From an uncultured Bacteroidales bacterium (GTDB lineage: Bacteria; Bacteroidota; Bacteroidia; Bacteroidales; UBA932): a stretch of DNA of 18,023 nt. The notes under the pieces were generated by a model. The model worked only from the letters and a program-made list of their open reading frames with translations, did no database searches and was not told the origin of the DNA. Where the stretch lies: assembly GCA_905234775.1 (NCBI GenBank), contig CAJOJC010000023.1:1-18023 (forward strand), given 5' to 3'. Both the position numbers and the translations under genes were made by a program. Below, piece by piece: positions 1 to 8,338 of the stretch. Each line of letters opens with the position of its first letter. Position 1 is the first letter of the stretch.

Positions 1-639
1 GAAGTACCAGATGTGATCCTTCGCCCAGCCCTTGGAGTGGCGGAAGCCTTCGACGCGGGTCGGGCCGAGGACCGTGAGCCCGCTGTCCGTCTCGCGATCC
101 CAGCCGATGCCGGTTCGGAGGTCGATAAGTACCGCTCCCTCGCGCGAGCTGAACCTGTATTCGTGGATTCCCACGCGCTCGGTCGCGGAAAGGCGGGCCT
201 TGATCCCGTAATCGGGAAGTGCTACCTGATAGAGGCCCGGGCGTACCTGCTCGAGCGCATGGTCTAGATGTGCATAGATATGTCCGATTTCCTTCTGCTT
301 CTGATTGACCCAGCCCTTAGTCCTAATCGGCTTCGCGGGATCGAAAGGCATCAGGAGTACGTCTCCACGGTCGCCTATGCCCGTTCCCGAAAGATGTGTG
401 TGGCTGAAGCCTATGATGAGGGTGTCGGAGATGTGGTATCCCGAGCACCAGTCCCATGAGTCGTTTATCTGCTGCGGCCCCAGGGTGACCATTCCCCTCG
501 GCACGTTCGCGCCCACGAATACATGGCCATGTTCGCCGCTCCCTATCATCGGGTCGACCTTATCTGTAAGGGATTGTGTTTTGCTGCAACCGGCAAGAGC
601 CAGCGCTGCCAGAGCTATGATAATGGTTATTCGTTTCAT
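1..639 (-). CDS. GH92-type glycoside hydrolase lipoprotein (probable alpha-mannosidase), partial at 3' end
   Basis: The first 213 codons are present and the rest lies beyond position 1. The protein starts MKRITIIIALAALALAGCSK, a signal peptide with a lipobox (LAGC, Cys18), so it should be exported and lipid-anchored. The mature part opens with the start of the GH92 N-terminal domain: VDPMIGSGEHGHVFVGANVP near residues 28-47, RGMVTLGP just after, then WDWCSGYH near 63-70 and GFSHTHLSGTG near 77-87. Known GH92 enzymes are calcium-dependent exo-alpha-mannosidases acting on host or yeast glycans and are abundant in gut Bacteroidales. The catalytic C-terminal domain is outside the window, so specificity cannot be judged. 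The gene begins 38 bp after truB with no terminator between. The ATG at 639 is chosen because the signal peptide follows it directly. Confidence 0.85.
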   Translation of the reverse strand, partial: MKRITIIIALAALALAGCSKTQSLTDKVDPMIGSGEHGHVFVGANVPRGMVTLGPQQINDSWDWCSGYHISDTLIIGFSHTHLSGTGIGDRGDVLLMPFDPAKPIRTKGWVNQKQKEIGHIYAHLDHALEQVRPGLYQVALPDYGIKARLSATERVGIHEYRFSSREGAVLIDLRTGIGWDRETDSGLTVLGPTRVEGFRHSKGWAKDHIWYF

Positions 640-677
640 ATCTCCCAAATTTAGCAAAAACTTCCCAATCCCAGAGC

Positions 678-1478
678 CTATTGGCTGAGGAGTTCGAGAG
701 CTTTGTCGAGGGAGAGGGCCTGGTCGATGGCGTAGCCGCCATTGGAGGTGCGGCGAAGGGATGAGAGGAAAGCGCCGGAGCCCAGCGCCTCTCCGAGGTC
801 GCGGGCCAGGGCGCGGATGTAGGTCCCTTTCGAACACTCCACGTCTATCATCGCAGTCGGCAGATTGTATCCGCTGATATCTGCAACGCGAATTCTACCT
901 ACACCATCGTCTACCACGTTCTGCGCAGGTGTGGGCCCAAAACCGACGAGATTAATATCGTAGATAGTGATCAGGTTTGCCTGAAGAATACCTTCGGCTT
1001 CTACCGGTAGGCCCTGCTTCCAGAGTTTGCGCGCAGTTTCGTAGACGCGCTTGCCGTCCACAGATTTTGCGCTGAAAAGGGGAGCGATCTGCTCCTGCTC
1101 GCCGAGGAATGACGGCAGTATTGAGCGGACGGATTCTTCGCTGACGCCGTCCAGAGGATATTCGCGGTCGATGGGCTTTTCCAGATCGTATGAAGGGGTC
1201 GTTGCTCCGAAAGACACGCCGGCAAGGTACCGCTTGCGGGAGCGCTGGAGTTCCTCGGCCCGCCGCGTGGCCGGGCCGATACACACCAGCAGTATCCCCG
1301 TCGCAAGCGGGTCCAGGGTGCCGGCGTGTCCTACCTTCAGGTTCTTCTTCCCGAAATGCTTTATCGCCGCATACTTTATCTTACGGATCACATCCGCCGA
1401 AGTCCAGCGATAAGGCTTATCTATAGGAAGAACGATTCCCTCCGGATAGTCCTCTATATTTCGCGACAGTTTCTCCAT
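678..1478 (-). CDS. truB: tRNA pseudouridine(55) synthase TruB
   Basis: The enzyme converts U55 in the T-loop of tRNAs to pseudouridine. The 266-residue protein carries the TruB catalytic signature KVGHAGTLDPLATGILLVCIG at about residues 48-68, with Asp56 as the expected nucleophile. It also has the second conserved block CSKGTYIRALARDLG at about 215-229. The N-terminal GIVLPIDKPYRWTSADVI matches the usual GxLxxDKPxGxTS start, although the glycine of that motif is replaced. The C-terminus stops soon after the catalytic fold, with no recognisable PUA domain. Residues about 180-207 (bases 858-941) form an extra segment between a conserved strand and the second block, where other TruB proteins are much shorter. 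The gene follows rpiB by 56 bp, and that gap holds a strong stem-loop. Confidence 0.95.
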   Translation of the reverse strand: MEKLSRNIEDYPEGIVLPIDKPYRWTSADVIRKIKYAAIKHFGKKNLKVGHAGTLDPLATGILLVCIGPATRRAEELQRSRKRYLAGVSFGATTPSYDLEKPIDREYPLDGVSEESVRSILPSFLGEQEQIAPLFSAKSVDGKRVYETARKLWKQGLPVEAEGILQANLITIYDINLVGFGPTPAQNVVDDGVGRIRVADISGYNLPTAMIDVECSKGTYIRALARDLGEALGSGAFLSSLRRTSNGGYAIDQALSLDKALELLSQ

Positions 1479-1483
1479 CCTCT

Positions 1484-1525
1484 AAAAACTTCATACTACT
1501 CTGCGGAAATTCCCGCAGAGTAGTA
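1484..1525 (-). terminator. Rho-independent-type stem-loop between rpiB and truB
   Basis: Bases 1494-1506 (tactactctgcgg) and 1513-1525 form a perfect 13-bp stem with a 6-nt loop. On the minus strand, the direction of rpiB, the stem is followed by TGAAGTTTTT, giving five U after a 4-nt gap. On the plus strand it is followed by ctaactttttt, so it could terminate in both directions. It lies 9 bp after the rpiB stop and ends 15 nt before the truB ATG. Termination or attenuation ahead of truB is inferred, and full termination would require a separate truB promoter that I could not identify. Confidence 0.7.
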
Positions 1526-1534
1526 CTAACTTTT

Positions 1535-1963
1535 TTACACAGGGATTTTATCGATGCGTCTCTGGTGACGGCCTCCTTCGAAGGGGGTGTCGAGCCAGGC
1601 GCGAACGATCGCTACGCACATCCGGTAGGAGATGAAGCGCGCCGGCATTACCAGCACGTTCGCGTTGTTGTGTTGCTTGACCAGCTTGCCGATCGCCGTG
1701 CCCCAGGCCAGGCCGGCGCGCACACCCTGATGTTTGTTGAGGGTGATGGCCATTCCGTTACCTGTTCCGCAGAGTGCGATTCCCAGATCCACCGAGCCGC
1801 TTTCGACTGCGGAAGCCAGCGGATGTGCTACATCCGGATAGTCCATACTCTCGGTCGTATCGGTTCCGAAATTAACAACTTCAATTCCGCGGCCCTTCAA
1901 ATACCCGATCAACTTAGCCTTGTACTCGACCCCAGCATGGTCGCTGCAAATACCAATTTTCAT
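1535..1963 (-). CDS. rpiB: Ribose-5-phosphate isomerase B
   Basis: The protein interconverts ribose 5-phosphate and ribulose 5-phosphate in the non-oxidative pentose phosphate pathway, in the cytosol. Its 142 residues fit the RpiB/LacAB family. Visible family marks are the N-terminal CSDHAG (residues 6-11, with Asp8 and His9) and the active-site cysteine block GIALCGTGNGMAITLNK at 61-77 (Cys65). The HNNANVLVMPAR segment and the C-terminal FEGGRHQRRIDKI are also typical. Several LacAB/RpiB relatives use other sugar phosphates such as allose 6-phosphate, and sequence alone does not exclude that, but a single copy next to housekeeping genes favours RpiB. The ATG lies 15 nt below the base of a long palindromic element, and no Shine-Dalgarno sequence is evident in the AT-rich leader, which is usual in Bacteroidota. 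Confidence 0.95.
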   Translation of the reverse strand: MKIGICSDHAGVEYKAKLIGYLKGRGIEVVNFGTDTTESMDYPDVAHPLASAVESGSVDLGIALCGTGNGMAITLNKHQGVRAGLAWGTAIGKLVKQHNNANVLVMPARFISYRMCVAIVRAWLDTPFEGGRHQRRIDKIPV

Positions 1964-1978
1964 ACTCGAAATATTTAT

Positions 1979-2101
1979 GAATCAGTCATCCCATCCGAGC
2001 GACCTTCGCGGCGCTCAGCGCCGCTCACCCTCCCACTTCGTGGGCCCCTCCCTCTATCAGACCGAGGGTGGCTAGGGTCGCTCGGACGGGATAACTGATT
2101 C
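1979..2101 (-). repeat. Palindromic element A between gltX and rpiB
   Basis: The element is 123 bp. Its ends, 1979-2004 and 2076-2101, are 26-nt inverted repeats with two mismatches (1987/2093 and 1993/2087). In minus-strand RNA both mismatches become G-U wobble pairs, so the stem is unbroken in the sense transcript. Inside are a 7-bp hairpin with a 3-nt loop (2008-2024), a second hairpin cccac-ttc-gtggg (2032-2044), and a 7-bp pairing of 2026-2032 with 2064-2070. The element begins on the last base of the gltX stop codon and ends 15 nt before the rpiB ATG. No T-run follows, so it is not a standard terminator. Its motif order matches element B at 17098-17256. Confidence 0.8.
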
Positions 2102-3602
2102 TACATAATAACCGAACCTAAAGCTTTGACACGCCTGATGGCTTCTTCAATACCTATACACGAAATGATTTCATGAATTCCGAGGCCTGAGCCTGAACCT
2201 GTAAGGGCGAGACGGATGCAGTTCATCACCTTTCCCATAGGCCACTCGCGCTCGCGGATGTACTCCTCCAGATCGCGGCCCGACGAAATAGCCTCAAGAG
2301 CCATATCGTAGAACTCGCGGGTACCGAACTTCGCCAGATCCTTTTCTACGTACTCGGTAGGAGCGACGAACAGATAGGGCGCTGCGGTCCAGAAATCGGC
2401 CACGAAAGTCGCGCGGTCTTTGATCACGTCGATTACCTTCTCGACATAGGCGCGATCGCAAGTAACTCCATGGGCAGCAAGTATCGGCTCATACAATGCG
2501 GCCAGCTCGGAAGCACTCTTCATGCGAAGGTATTCCTTGTTGTACCACTTAGCCTTTTCCGGGTTGAATTTCGCACCGCTCTTGCTGACGTGCTCCAGAG
2601 AGAATGCGTCGATCAACTCCTGCATCGAAAGGATCTCCCTCTCATCGCCGGGGTTCCAGCCCAAAAATGCGAGCAGATTGACGAAGGCCTCCGGGAAATA
2701 GCCGTCTTCACGATAGCCGCGATAGGTCTCGCCGTCGGAGTTTACCCAGTTCAGCGGGAACACCGGGAAGCCCATCTTGTCGCCGTCTCGCTTGGAAAGC
2801 TTGCCGTTTCCGACCGGCTTCAGCAGCAGCGGCAGATGTGCGAACTGCGGACGCTCCCAGCCGAAGGCCTCGTAAAGCAGATAATGCAGGGGCAGCGACG
2901 GCAGCCACTCCTCGCCGCGGATGACCTCGGTAATCTCCATCAGATGGTCGTCTACGATGTTAGCGAGGTGGTATGTGGGCAGTTCGTCGGCCCTCTTCCA
3001 AAGGACCTTATCGTCGAGGGTCGCGGTATTGACTTCGACATGGCCACGGATAAGATCGTCCATCTCCACGACCCTGTCGCAAGGCATCTTGAAACGCACG
3101 GTCCAGTCCGTCGTCTCATCCAACAACCGTGAAACCTCGTCTGCTGGCAGTGTCAGCGAATTTCGAAGCCCGACGCGAGTCTCGTAATTGTAGATAAAGG
3201 TCTGGCCCTGCGCCTCGGCTGCGGCGCGGCGGGCGGCGAGGTCCTCCGACGAATCGAAGGCATAATATGCCCAGCCCTTCGCGACCAACTCCTCGGCGTA
3301 GGCGCGGTAAATAGCCCTGCGCTCAGACTGCCTGTACGGTGCGTGGGGATGCTTGGCCGAAGGCTCGGAGACCACTTTACCGTCGGAGACGCCCTCGTCC
3401 GGAACTATTCCGCACCAGTTCAGGGCCTCGATAATATACTGCTCCGCTCCCGGGACAAACCTCTGGGAGTCGGTATCTTCAATTCTCAAAATGAAATCGC
3501 CGCCGTGCTGCTTCGCATACAGATAATTATACAAAGCGGTACGCACTCCGCCCATATGGAGCGGGCCAGTAGGCGACGGAGCGAATCTTACTCTTGTCCT
3601 TC

Positions 3603-3606
<4 letters not shown>
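2101..3606 (-). CDS. gltX: Glutamyl-tRNA synthetase (GluRS)
   Basis: A class I aminoacyl-tRNA synthetase that attaches glutamate to tRNA-Glu. The 501-residue length is usual for the family. RFAPSPTGPLHMGGVRTALY at residues 7-26 contains the HIGH-type motif (HMGG, 17-20), and KLSKRDGDK at 269-277 is the KMSKS-type loop. After it comes the PVFPLNW...GYREDGYFPEAFVN segment that I recognise from Bacteroidota GluRS, then the helical anticodon-binding domain (SKSGAKFNPEKAKWYN and onward). LANIVDDHLMEITEVIRGEEW is the usual catalytic-domain block. The absence of a GlnRS-type C-terminal beta-barrel argues against glutaminyl-tRNA synthetase. The ATG overlaps the ftsZ stop in ATGA (3603-3606), so translation is probably coupled to ftsZ. 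The stop TAG overlaps palindromic element A by one base. Confidence 0.97.
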
Positions 3607-4835
<1,229 letters not shown>

Positions 4836-4836
4836 T

Positions 4837-6267
4837 TTACTTGTCCTCCTCGTGAATCTTTTCAATATTTTCGTCAAACAGGCTTCCGGTAATATCGGTC
4901 ACTTTCTTGGTAAGGGTACCGAATAATCCGCCGCGCTTCCTATGCTCTTCCGGCTTCGGGCTCGGTTTCTTGACCGGCTCCGGCTCCGGTTCGGGAGCAA
5001 AAACGGTGTCTGCCGGTTCCTCTTCTTCTACGGCCGGCTCCGGCTCCGGTTCCTCGGCAGGAGCGGTATCGAGTTCCTTAAGTATCGCGCAGTTGATATA
5101 ATCTTTGTCTCTGCAGAGTCCTATCATTGAAAGCTGCGACACTCCCGAGAGCGAGAGAATCTCCGGGCAGCCTTCAGTGCTGATTCCGGAGACATGGGGG
5201 AAGCCGACGCGGGCGGGGAGGCCGGAAAGCTCGGTAAACAGGGCGCTGGCGCTGAGTAGCTCCGCGCCGCCACCGGTGAGGACTATGCCTCCCCTGAGGC
5301 TGTCGGCATACCCGCTCTTTCCGATAAGGAACAGAGCAGCATTGGCGATCTCCCTCATACGGCTGCCGATAATCTCGGCCAGGTACTTGACGGGCAGCTG
5401 CTGGGTCTCGCCCGTACGCTTGTCGTGGATCTGGATGATCTTCTCGCCGAGCGACTGCAGGCGGTCCGGCATGCAGGAACCGAACCCGAGCTTGATGTTT
5501 TCCGCAAGCGTCTCCTGGATGCCGCACTCGAGGTGGATATCGCTGGTGACCGAGCTGCCTCCGAACGGGAACGAATCGAAGAAGCGCAGCACGCCGCGAT
5601 GGTAGATGCTAACTGATGTGACGCCCGCGCCTATCTCGATCAGCGCGACTCCATGCTCCTTCTCGTCGCTGGTCAGGACCGTTTCGGCCACCGCCTCGGC
5701 GAGGAAGTACTTGCGCGAAGCGAGCCCGAGCTCGTTCATCACCTTATCGATATTGGCGACCGGTTTCTGGGCGCCGGAGAAGACCTTGTACATGCCCTCG
5801 AACTTCCCGCCGGTAACGCCGATCACATCGGACTCGGCGGCCTGGAACAGGTCTTCGGTCGAGTACGACTGGGCTACGGCGCCGTAAATCTGGCTGCCGG
5901 CCTTGATCCCGGCCTGGAACTTCTGGAGGGCGATCTCCTTGAGTCCGGAGACCTCGTCTTCGGTGATGAAGCTTTCGGCGTCGCTGCGGTCGATAGACTG
6001 CTTAATATCCTTGGTCGCAACCTTCCAGCGAGGGAAGGCAGTCACCACTTCGTGGATGTTGACGTCGAGCGCTTCCTCGGCTTCACGAATCAGCCTGCCG
6101 AGAGGCTCGCATACCTGCTTGGGGTTAAAGATGGTACCGCGCCGGATTCCCCTGGACTCCGCCTCGCGGTAGTGGACGACTTCCGCTATTCCGTCGACCA
6201 CCTGGCACACTGAGAGCGAGATTTTCGAGTCTCCCAGATCTACTGCCGCTATAAATCTTTCCTGCAT
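4837..6267 (-). CDS. ftsA: Cell division protein FtsA
   Basis: An actin-like ATPase that tethers FtsZ filaments to the inner membrane and recruits later divisome proteins. The 476-residue protein has the phosphate-1 motif AAVDLGDSKISL (7-18), the second phosphate motif GVALIEIGAGVTSVSIY (206-222) and the adenosine motif GGIVLTGGGAELL (326-338). Residues about 401-445 form a Glu/Pro-rich linker with two EPEPEP blocks. After it the C-terminal GGLFGTLTKKVTDITGSLF (446-464) can form the amphipathic membrane-targeting helix. The linker makes the protein longer than the roughly 420 residues of E. coli FtsA. The start overlaps the ftsQ end by 19 nt, and the stop is one base from ftsZ. Confidence 0.95.
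   Translation of the reverse strand: MQERFIAAVDLGDSKISLSVCQVVDGIAEVVHYREAESRGIRRGTIFNPKQVCEPLGRLIREAEEALDVNIHEVVTAFPRWKVATKDIKQSIDRSDAESFITEDEVSGLKEIALQKFQAGIKAGSQIYGAVAQSYSTEDLFQAAESDVIGVTGGKFEGMYKVFSGAQKPVANIDKVMNELGLASRKYFLAEAVAETVLTSDEKEHGVALIEIGAGVTSVSIYHRGVLRFFDSFPFGGSSVTSDIHLECGIQETLAENIKLGFGSCMPDRLQSLGEKIIQIHDKRTGETQQLPVKYLAEIIGSRMREIANAALFLIGKSGYADSLRGGIVLTGGGAELLSASALFTELSGLPARVGFPHVSGISTEGCPEILSLSGVSQLSMIGLCRDKDYINCAILKELDTAPAEEPEPEPAVEEEEPADTVFAPEPEPEPVKKPSPKPEEHRKRGGLFGTLTKKVTDITGSLFDENIEKIHEEDK
4974..5052 (-). repeat. 19-bp direct repeat pair in the ftsA linker
   Basis: The 19-mer ccggctccggctccggttc occurs exactly at 4974-4992 and again at 5034-5052, 60 bp apart. Each copy is itself made of near-tandem ccggct units and encodes EPEPEP on the minus strand. 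The spacing is a whole number of codons (20), so recombination between copies would lengthen or shorten the FtsA linker without breaking the frame. This is probably a simple-sequence effect rather than a mobile unit. Confidence 0.7.
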
Positions 6268-6989
6268 ATTATTTGACCTTTGTATTTTACATTCACTGTA
6301 TGATAAGGATCATCGGCGCGCAAAGGAGCGATGGAGCTGAAGTACTTTTCCATCGCCGCGAACTTCCTCGCGCTTTCGCCGAAGTCCCCGTAGATAATTT
6401 TCAATCCGTCGCCCAGAAGGATAAAATCGCCGTTGGTCTCAACCGCATAACCTTCGACCCTTCCGCTCCAGACATTGCTGCCTGAAATCTTCTTGACAAG
6501 CGCGATCGCCTGGGCCAGCCACTCCGGGTCGAAGCCCAGCTTAGGGTCGCATGAAATCACCGGAACGTCGGCTACGTAATCGCCGCTGAGCGGGAAGATA
6601 TTCCCGTCGCAGTCGGTGTAGTAACCGTTGCCCTTGTAGTCGAAGCGAAGAACCGGATCACGCTGCTCTACGAGTGCGTGGAGGACTCCGTCATCGGTAA
6701 TCCACACTTCTGCGTTGCGGACCTCGGGCTTTTTCTCGAGCATCTGTTCGATGCTGCCGATATTTACGTCTTCCAGCCTCTGGCCGATGTATATTCCGTA
6801 GAAATTGTCTATTCCGGCGCGGATCTGATCCTCGCTGAGGAACTGATGAGGGCCCGGAACGCTCACCTGAAGCTCCCGGCAGGAGATTCCGTGGCGCTCC
6901 TCCTTCGAAACGTGTAACAGCACTCCCATCCCGGCGAAGAACACCAGGAAGAACAGTACGGTCAACACTATCGAAGCGGCCTTTTTCAT
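6249..6989 (-). CDS. ftsQ: Cell division protein FtsQ
   Basis: A bitopic inner-membrane protein of the divisome that links FtsL partners to the Z ring. The 246-residue protein has a short basic N-terminus (MKK), one transmembrane helix at about residues 5-26, then a periplasmic POTRA-like region. In that region lie CRELQVSVPGPHQFLSEDQI (37-56) and the KKPEVRNAEVWITDDGVLHALVEQRDPVLRF strand-loop-strand, followed by a beta domain. Direct sequence identity with proteobacterial FtsQ is low, so the call rests on topology, the POTRA pattern and the position between murC and ftsA. The ATG overlaps the murC stop as ATGA (6986-6989), and the 3' end overlaps ftsA by 19 nt. Confidence 0.9.
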   Translation of the reverse strand: MKKAASIVLTVLFFLVFFAGMGVLLHVSKEERHGISCRELQVSVPGPHQFLSEDQIRAGIDNFYGIYIGQRLEDVNIGSIEQMLEKKPEVRNAEVWITDDGVLHALVEQRDPVLRFDYKGNGYYTDCDGNIFPLSGDYVADVPVISCDPKLGFDPEWLAQAIALVKKISGSNVWSGRVEGYAVETNGDFILLGDGLKIIYGDFGESARKFAAMEKYFSSIAPLRADDPYHTVNVKYKGQIICRKDL

Positions 6990-8338
6990 ACGCGTTCTTT
7001 CAATAATGTAGCGATAGACTGTACAAGCCTGTCAATATTTCCTGCACCGAATGTAACGAGAACGTTTACATCCGAGCATTTGCGTACCCAATCGAGCAGC
7101 TCTCTGTAGGGGACGAGCTCCTTCTCGGGCGCGGTAATGTCTTTCAAAATCATTTCCGACGTGACCCCAGGAATAGGCTCCTCGCGGGCAGGGTAGATGT
7201 CCAGCAGGACAACCCTGTCACACAGGCTCAGCGCGCGTGCGAACTCGGGCGCGAAATCGCGGGTACGGGTATACAGGTGCGGCTGGAAAATCGCCGTGAG
7301 CTTGCGGCCCGGGAAAATCGCCTTGATCGTGCGGATCGAAGCCTCGAGCTCGGCCGGATGGTGGGCGTAGTCGTCGAGGAACGTCAGCGAAGGGGTGTTG
7401 ACGTACTCCTCCAGCCTGCGGTGGGCCCCCAGGTAGCTGCCGATCGCCTTGCGAATCGCGTCCGGTTCGGTCCCATGGCAAAGGCAGATCGCAGCCGCCG
7501 CGACCGCGTTCTCAACGTTCAGCGCGCCGAGAGTGCCCGTCCGGATGTCGGCAATCACGCCGTCCGGATGGACCAGGTCGAAGGTATAGTGGCCGTCGCC
7601 GCCAAGGCGCATGTTCGAGGCGTGGAAGTCTGCACGCGGATCGTCCAGCGAATACGAAAACATTCGGGCCGAAGTCACGTCCGGCGCGAGCGGCAGCCCG
7701 ATCTTATGGATCAGGACCTCGCTGACCTGCGATGCGAACTGACGGTAGGCCTCCTGAACATGGGCGAGGTCGCCGTAGATATCGAGATGGTCGGCGTCCA
7801 TGGCCGTAATCGCCGCGATCGCAGGGTGGAGCCTGAGGAACGAGCGGTCGAACTCGTCCGCCTCCGCCACCGCGACCGGGTTGTGGCTCATGAGCATGTT
7901 CGTCCCGTAGTTGCGCGAGACCCCGCCGAGGAACGCCGAGCAGCCTTCGCCGCTGTCTGTGAGGATGTGGGCGACCAGGGTCGAGGTAGTCGTCTTGCCG
8001 TGGGTTCCCGCGACCGCCAGACACTTCTGTCCGGAGGTTATCTCGCCGAGAATCTGCGAGCGCTTGAGGACGTTGTATCCGCCCGCTCGAACGGCCTTGA
8101 GCTCGCCCAGGTCGTCGGGGATGGCGGGGGTATAGACGACGAGCGTATCGCTGACGTCGGTGGGAATCAGGTCCGGGCGGTCCTCGTAATGGACGGGGAT
8201 GCCTTCGGCCTCAAGTTCGCGGGTCAGGTCGCTCGGGGTCTTGTCGTATCCGGCCACGGCGTAGCCCTTGAACTTGAACCAGCGCGCGAGTGCGCTCATG
8301 CCGATTCCGCCGATTCCTATGAAATAAACCTTTTTCAC
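6986..8338 (-). CDS. murC: UDP-N-acetylmuramate--L-alanine ligase MurC
   Basis: The cytosolic ATP-dependent ligase that adds L-alanine to UDP-MurNAc, the first step of the peptide stem. The 450-residue protein begins KKVYFIGIGGIGMSALARWF, the N-terminal UDP-binding fold. It carries the ATP-binding loop GTHGKTTT at 111-118, the central MDADHLDIYGD block, and the C-terminal DDYAHHPAELEASI and FQPHLYTRT motifs that are diagnostic for MurC among Mur ligases. The start codon is GTG at 8338, within a GTGA overlap with the murG stop (8335-8338). No nearby ATG preserves the glycine-rich start. It ends in an ATGA overlap with ftsQ. Confidence 0.97.
   Translation of the reverse strand: MKKVYFIGIGGIGMSALARWFKFKGYAVAGYDKTPSDLTRELEAEGIPVHYEDRPDLIPTDVSDTLVVYTPAIPDDLGELKAVRAGGYNVLKRSQILGEITSGQKCLAVAGTHGKTTTSTLVAHILTDSGEGCSAFLGGVSRNYGTNMLMSHNPVAVAEADEFDRSFLRLHPAIAAITAMDADHLDIYGDLAHVQEAYRQFASQVSEVLIHKIGLPLAPDVTSARMFSYSLDDPRADFHASNMRLGGDGHYTFDLVHPDGVIADIRTGTLGALNVENAVAAAAICLCHGTEPDAIRKAIGSYLGAHRRLEEYVNTPSLTFLDDYAHHPAELEASIRTIKAIFPGRKLTAIFQPHLYTRTRDFAPEFARALSLCDRVVLLDIYPAREEPIPGVTSEMILKDITAPEKELVPYRELLDWVRKCSDVNVLVTFGAGNIDRLVQSIATLLKERV

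Noticed and set aside
640..677. Possible promoter for the GH92 gene: TAAATTTG on the minus strand (653-646) fits the Bacteroidota -7 box TAnnTTTG
   Set aside because: No TTTG -33 element is found at the expected distance upstream, and the implied start site would fall on the ATG itself. The match may be chance in an AT-rich gap.
1979..2101. Element A as an ordinary intrinsic terminator for gltX
   Set aside because: The stem is far longer than usual, encloses 71 nt with its own hairpins, and is not followed by a T-run on the minus strand.
4836..4877. An upstream ftsZ start at 4877 (MTKILKRFTRRTSK)
   Set aside because: These codons lie inside the ftsA 3' end and encode a basic stretch not seen at FtsZ N-termini. 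The ATG at 4835, one base after the ftsA stop, fits both family and operon layout.
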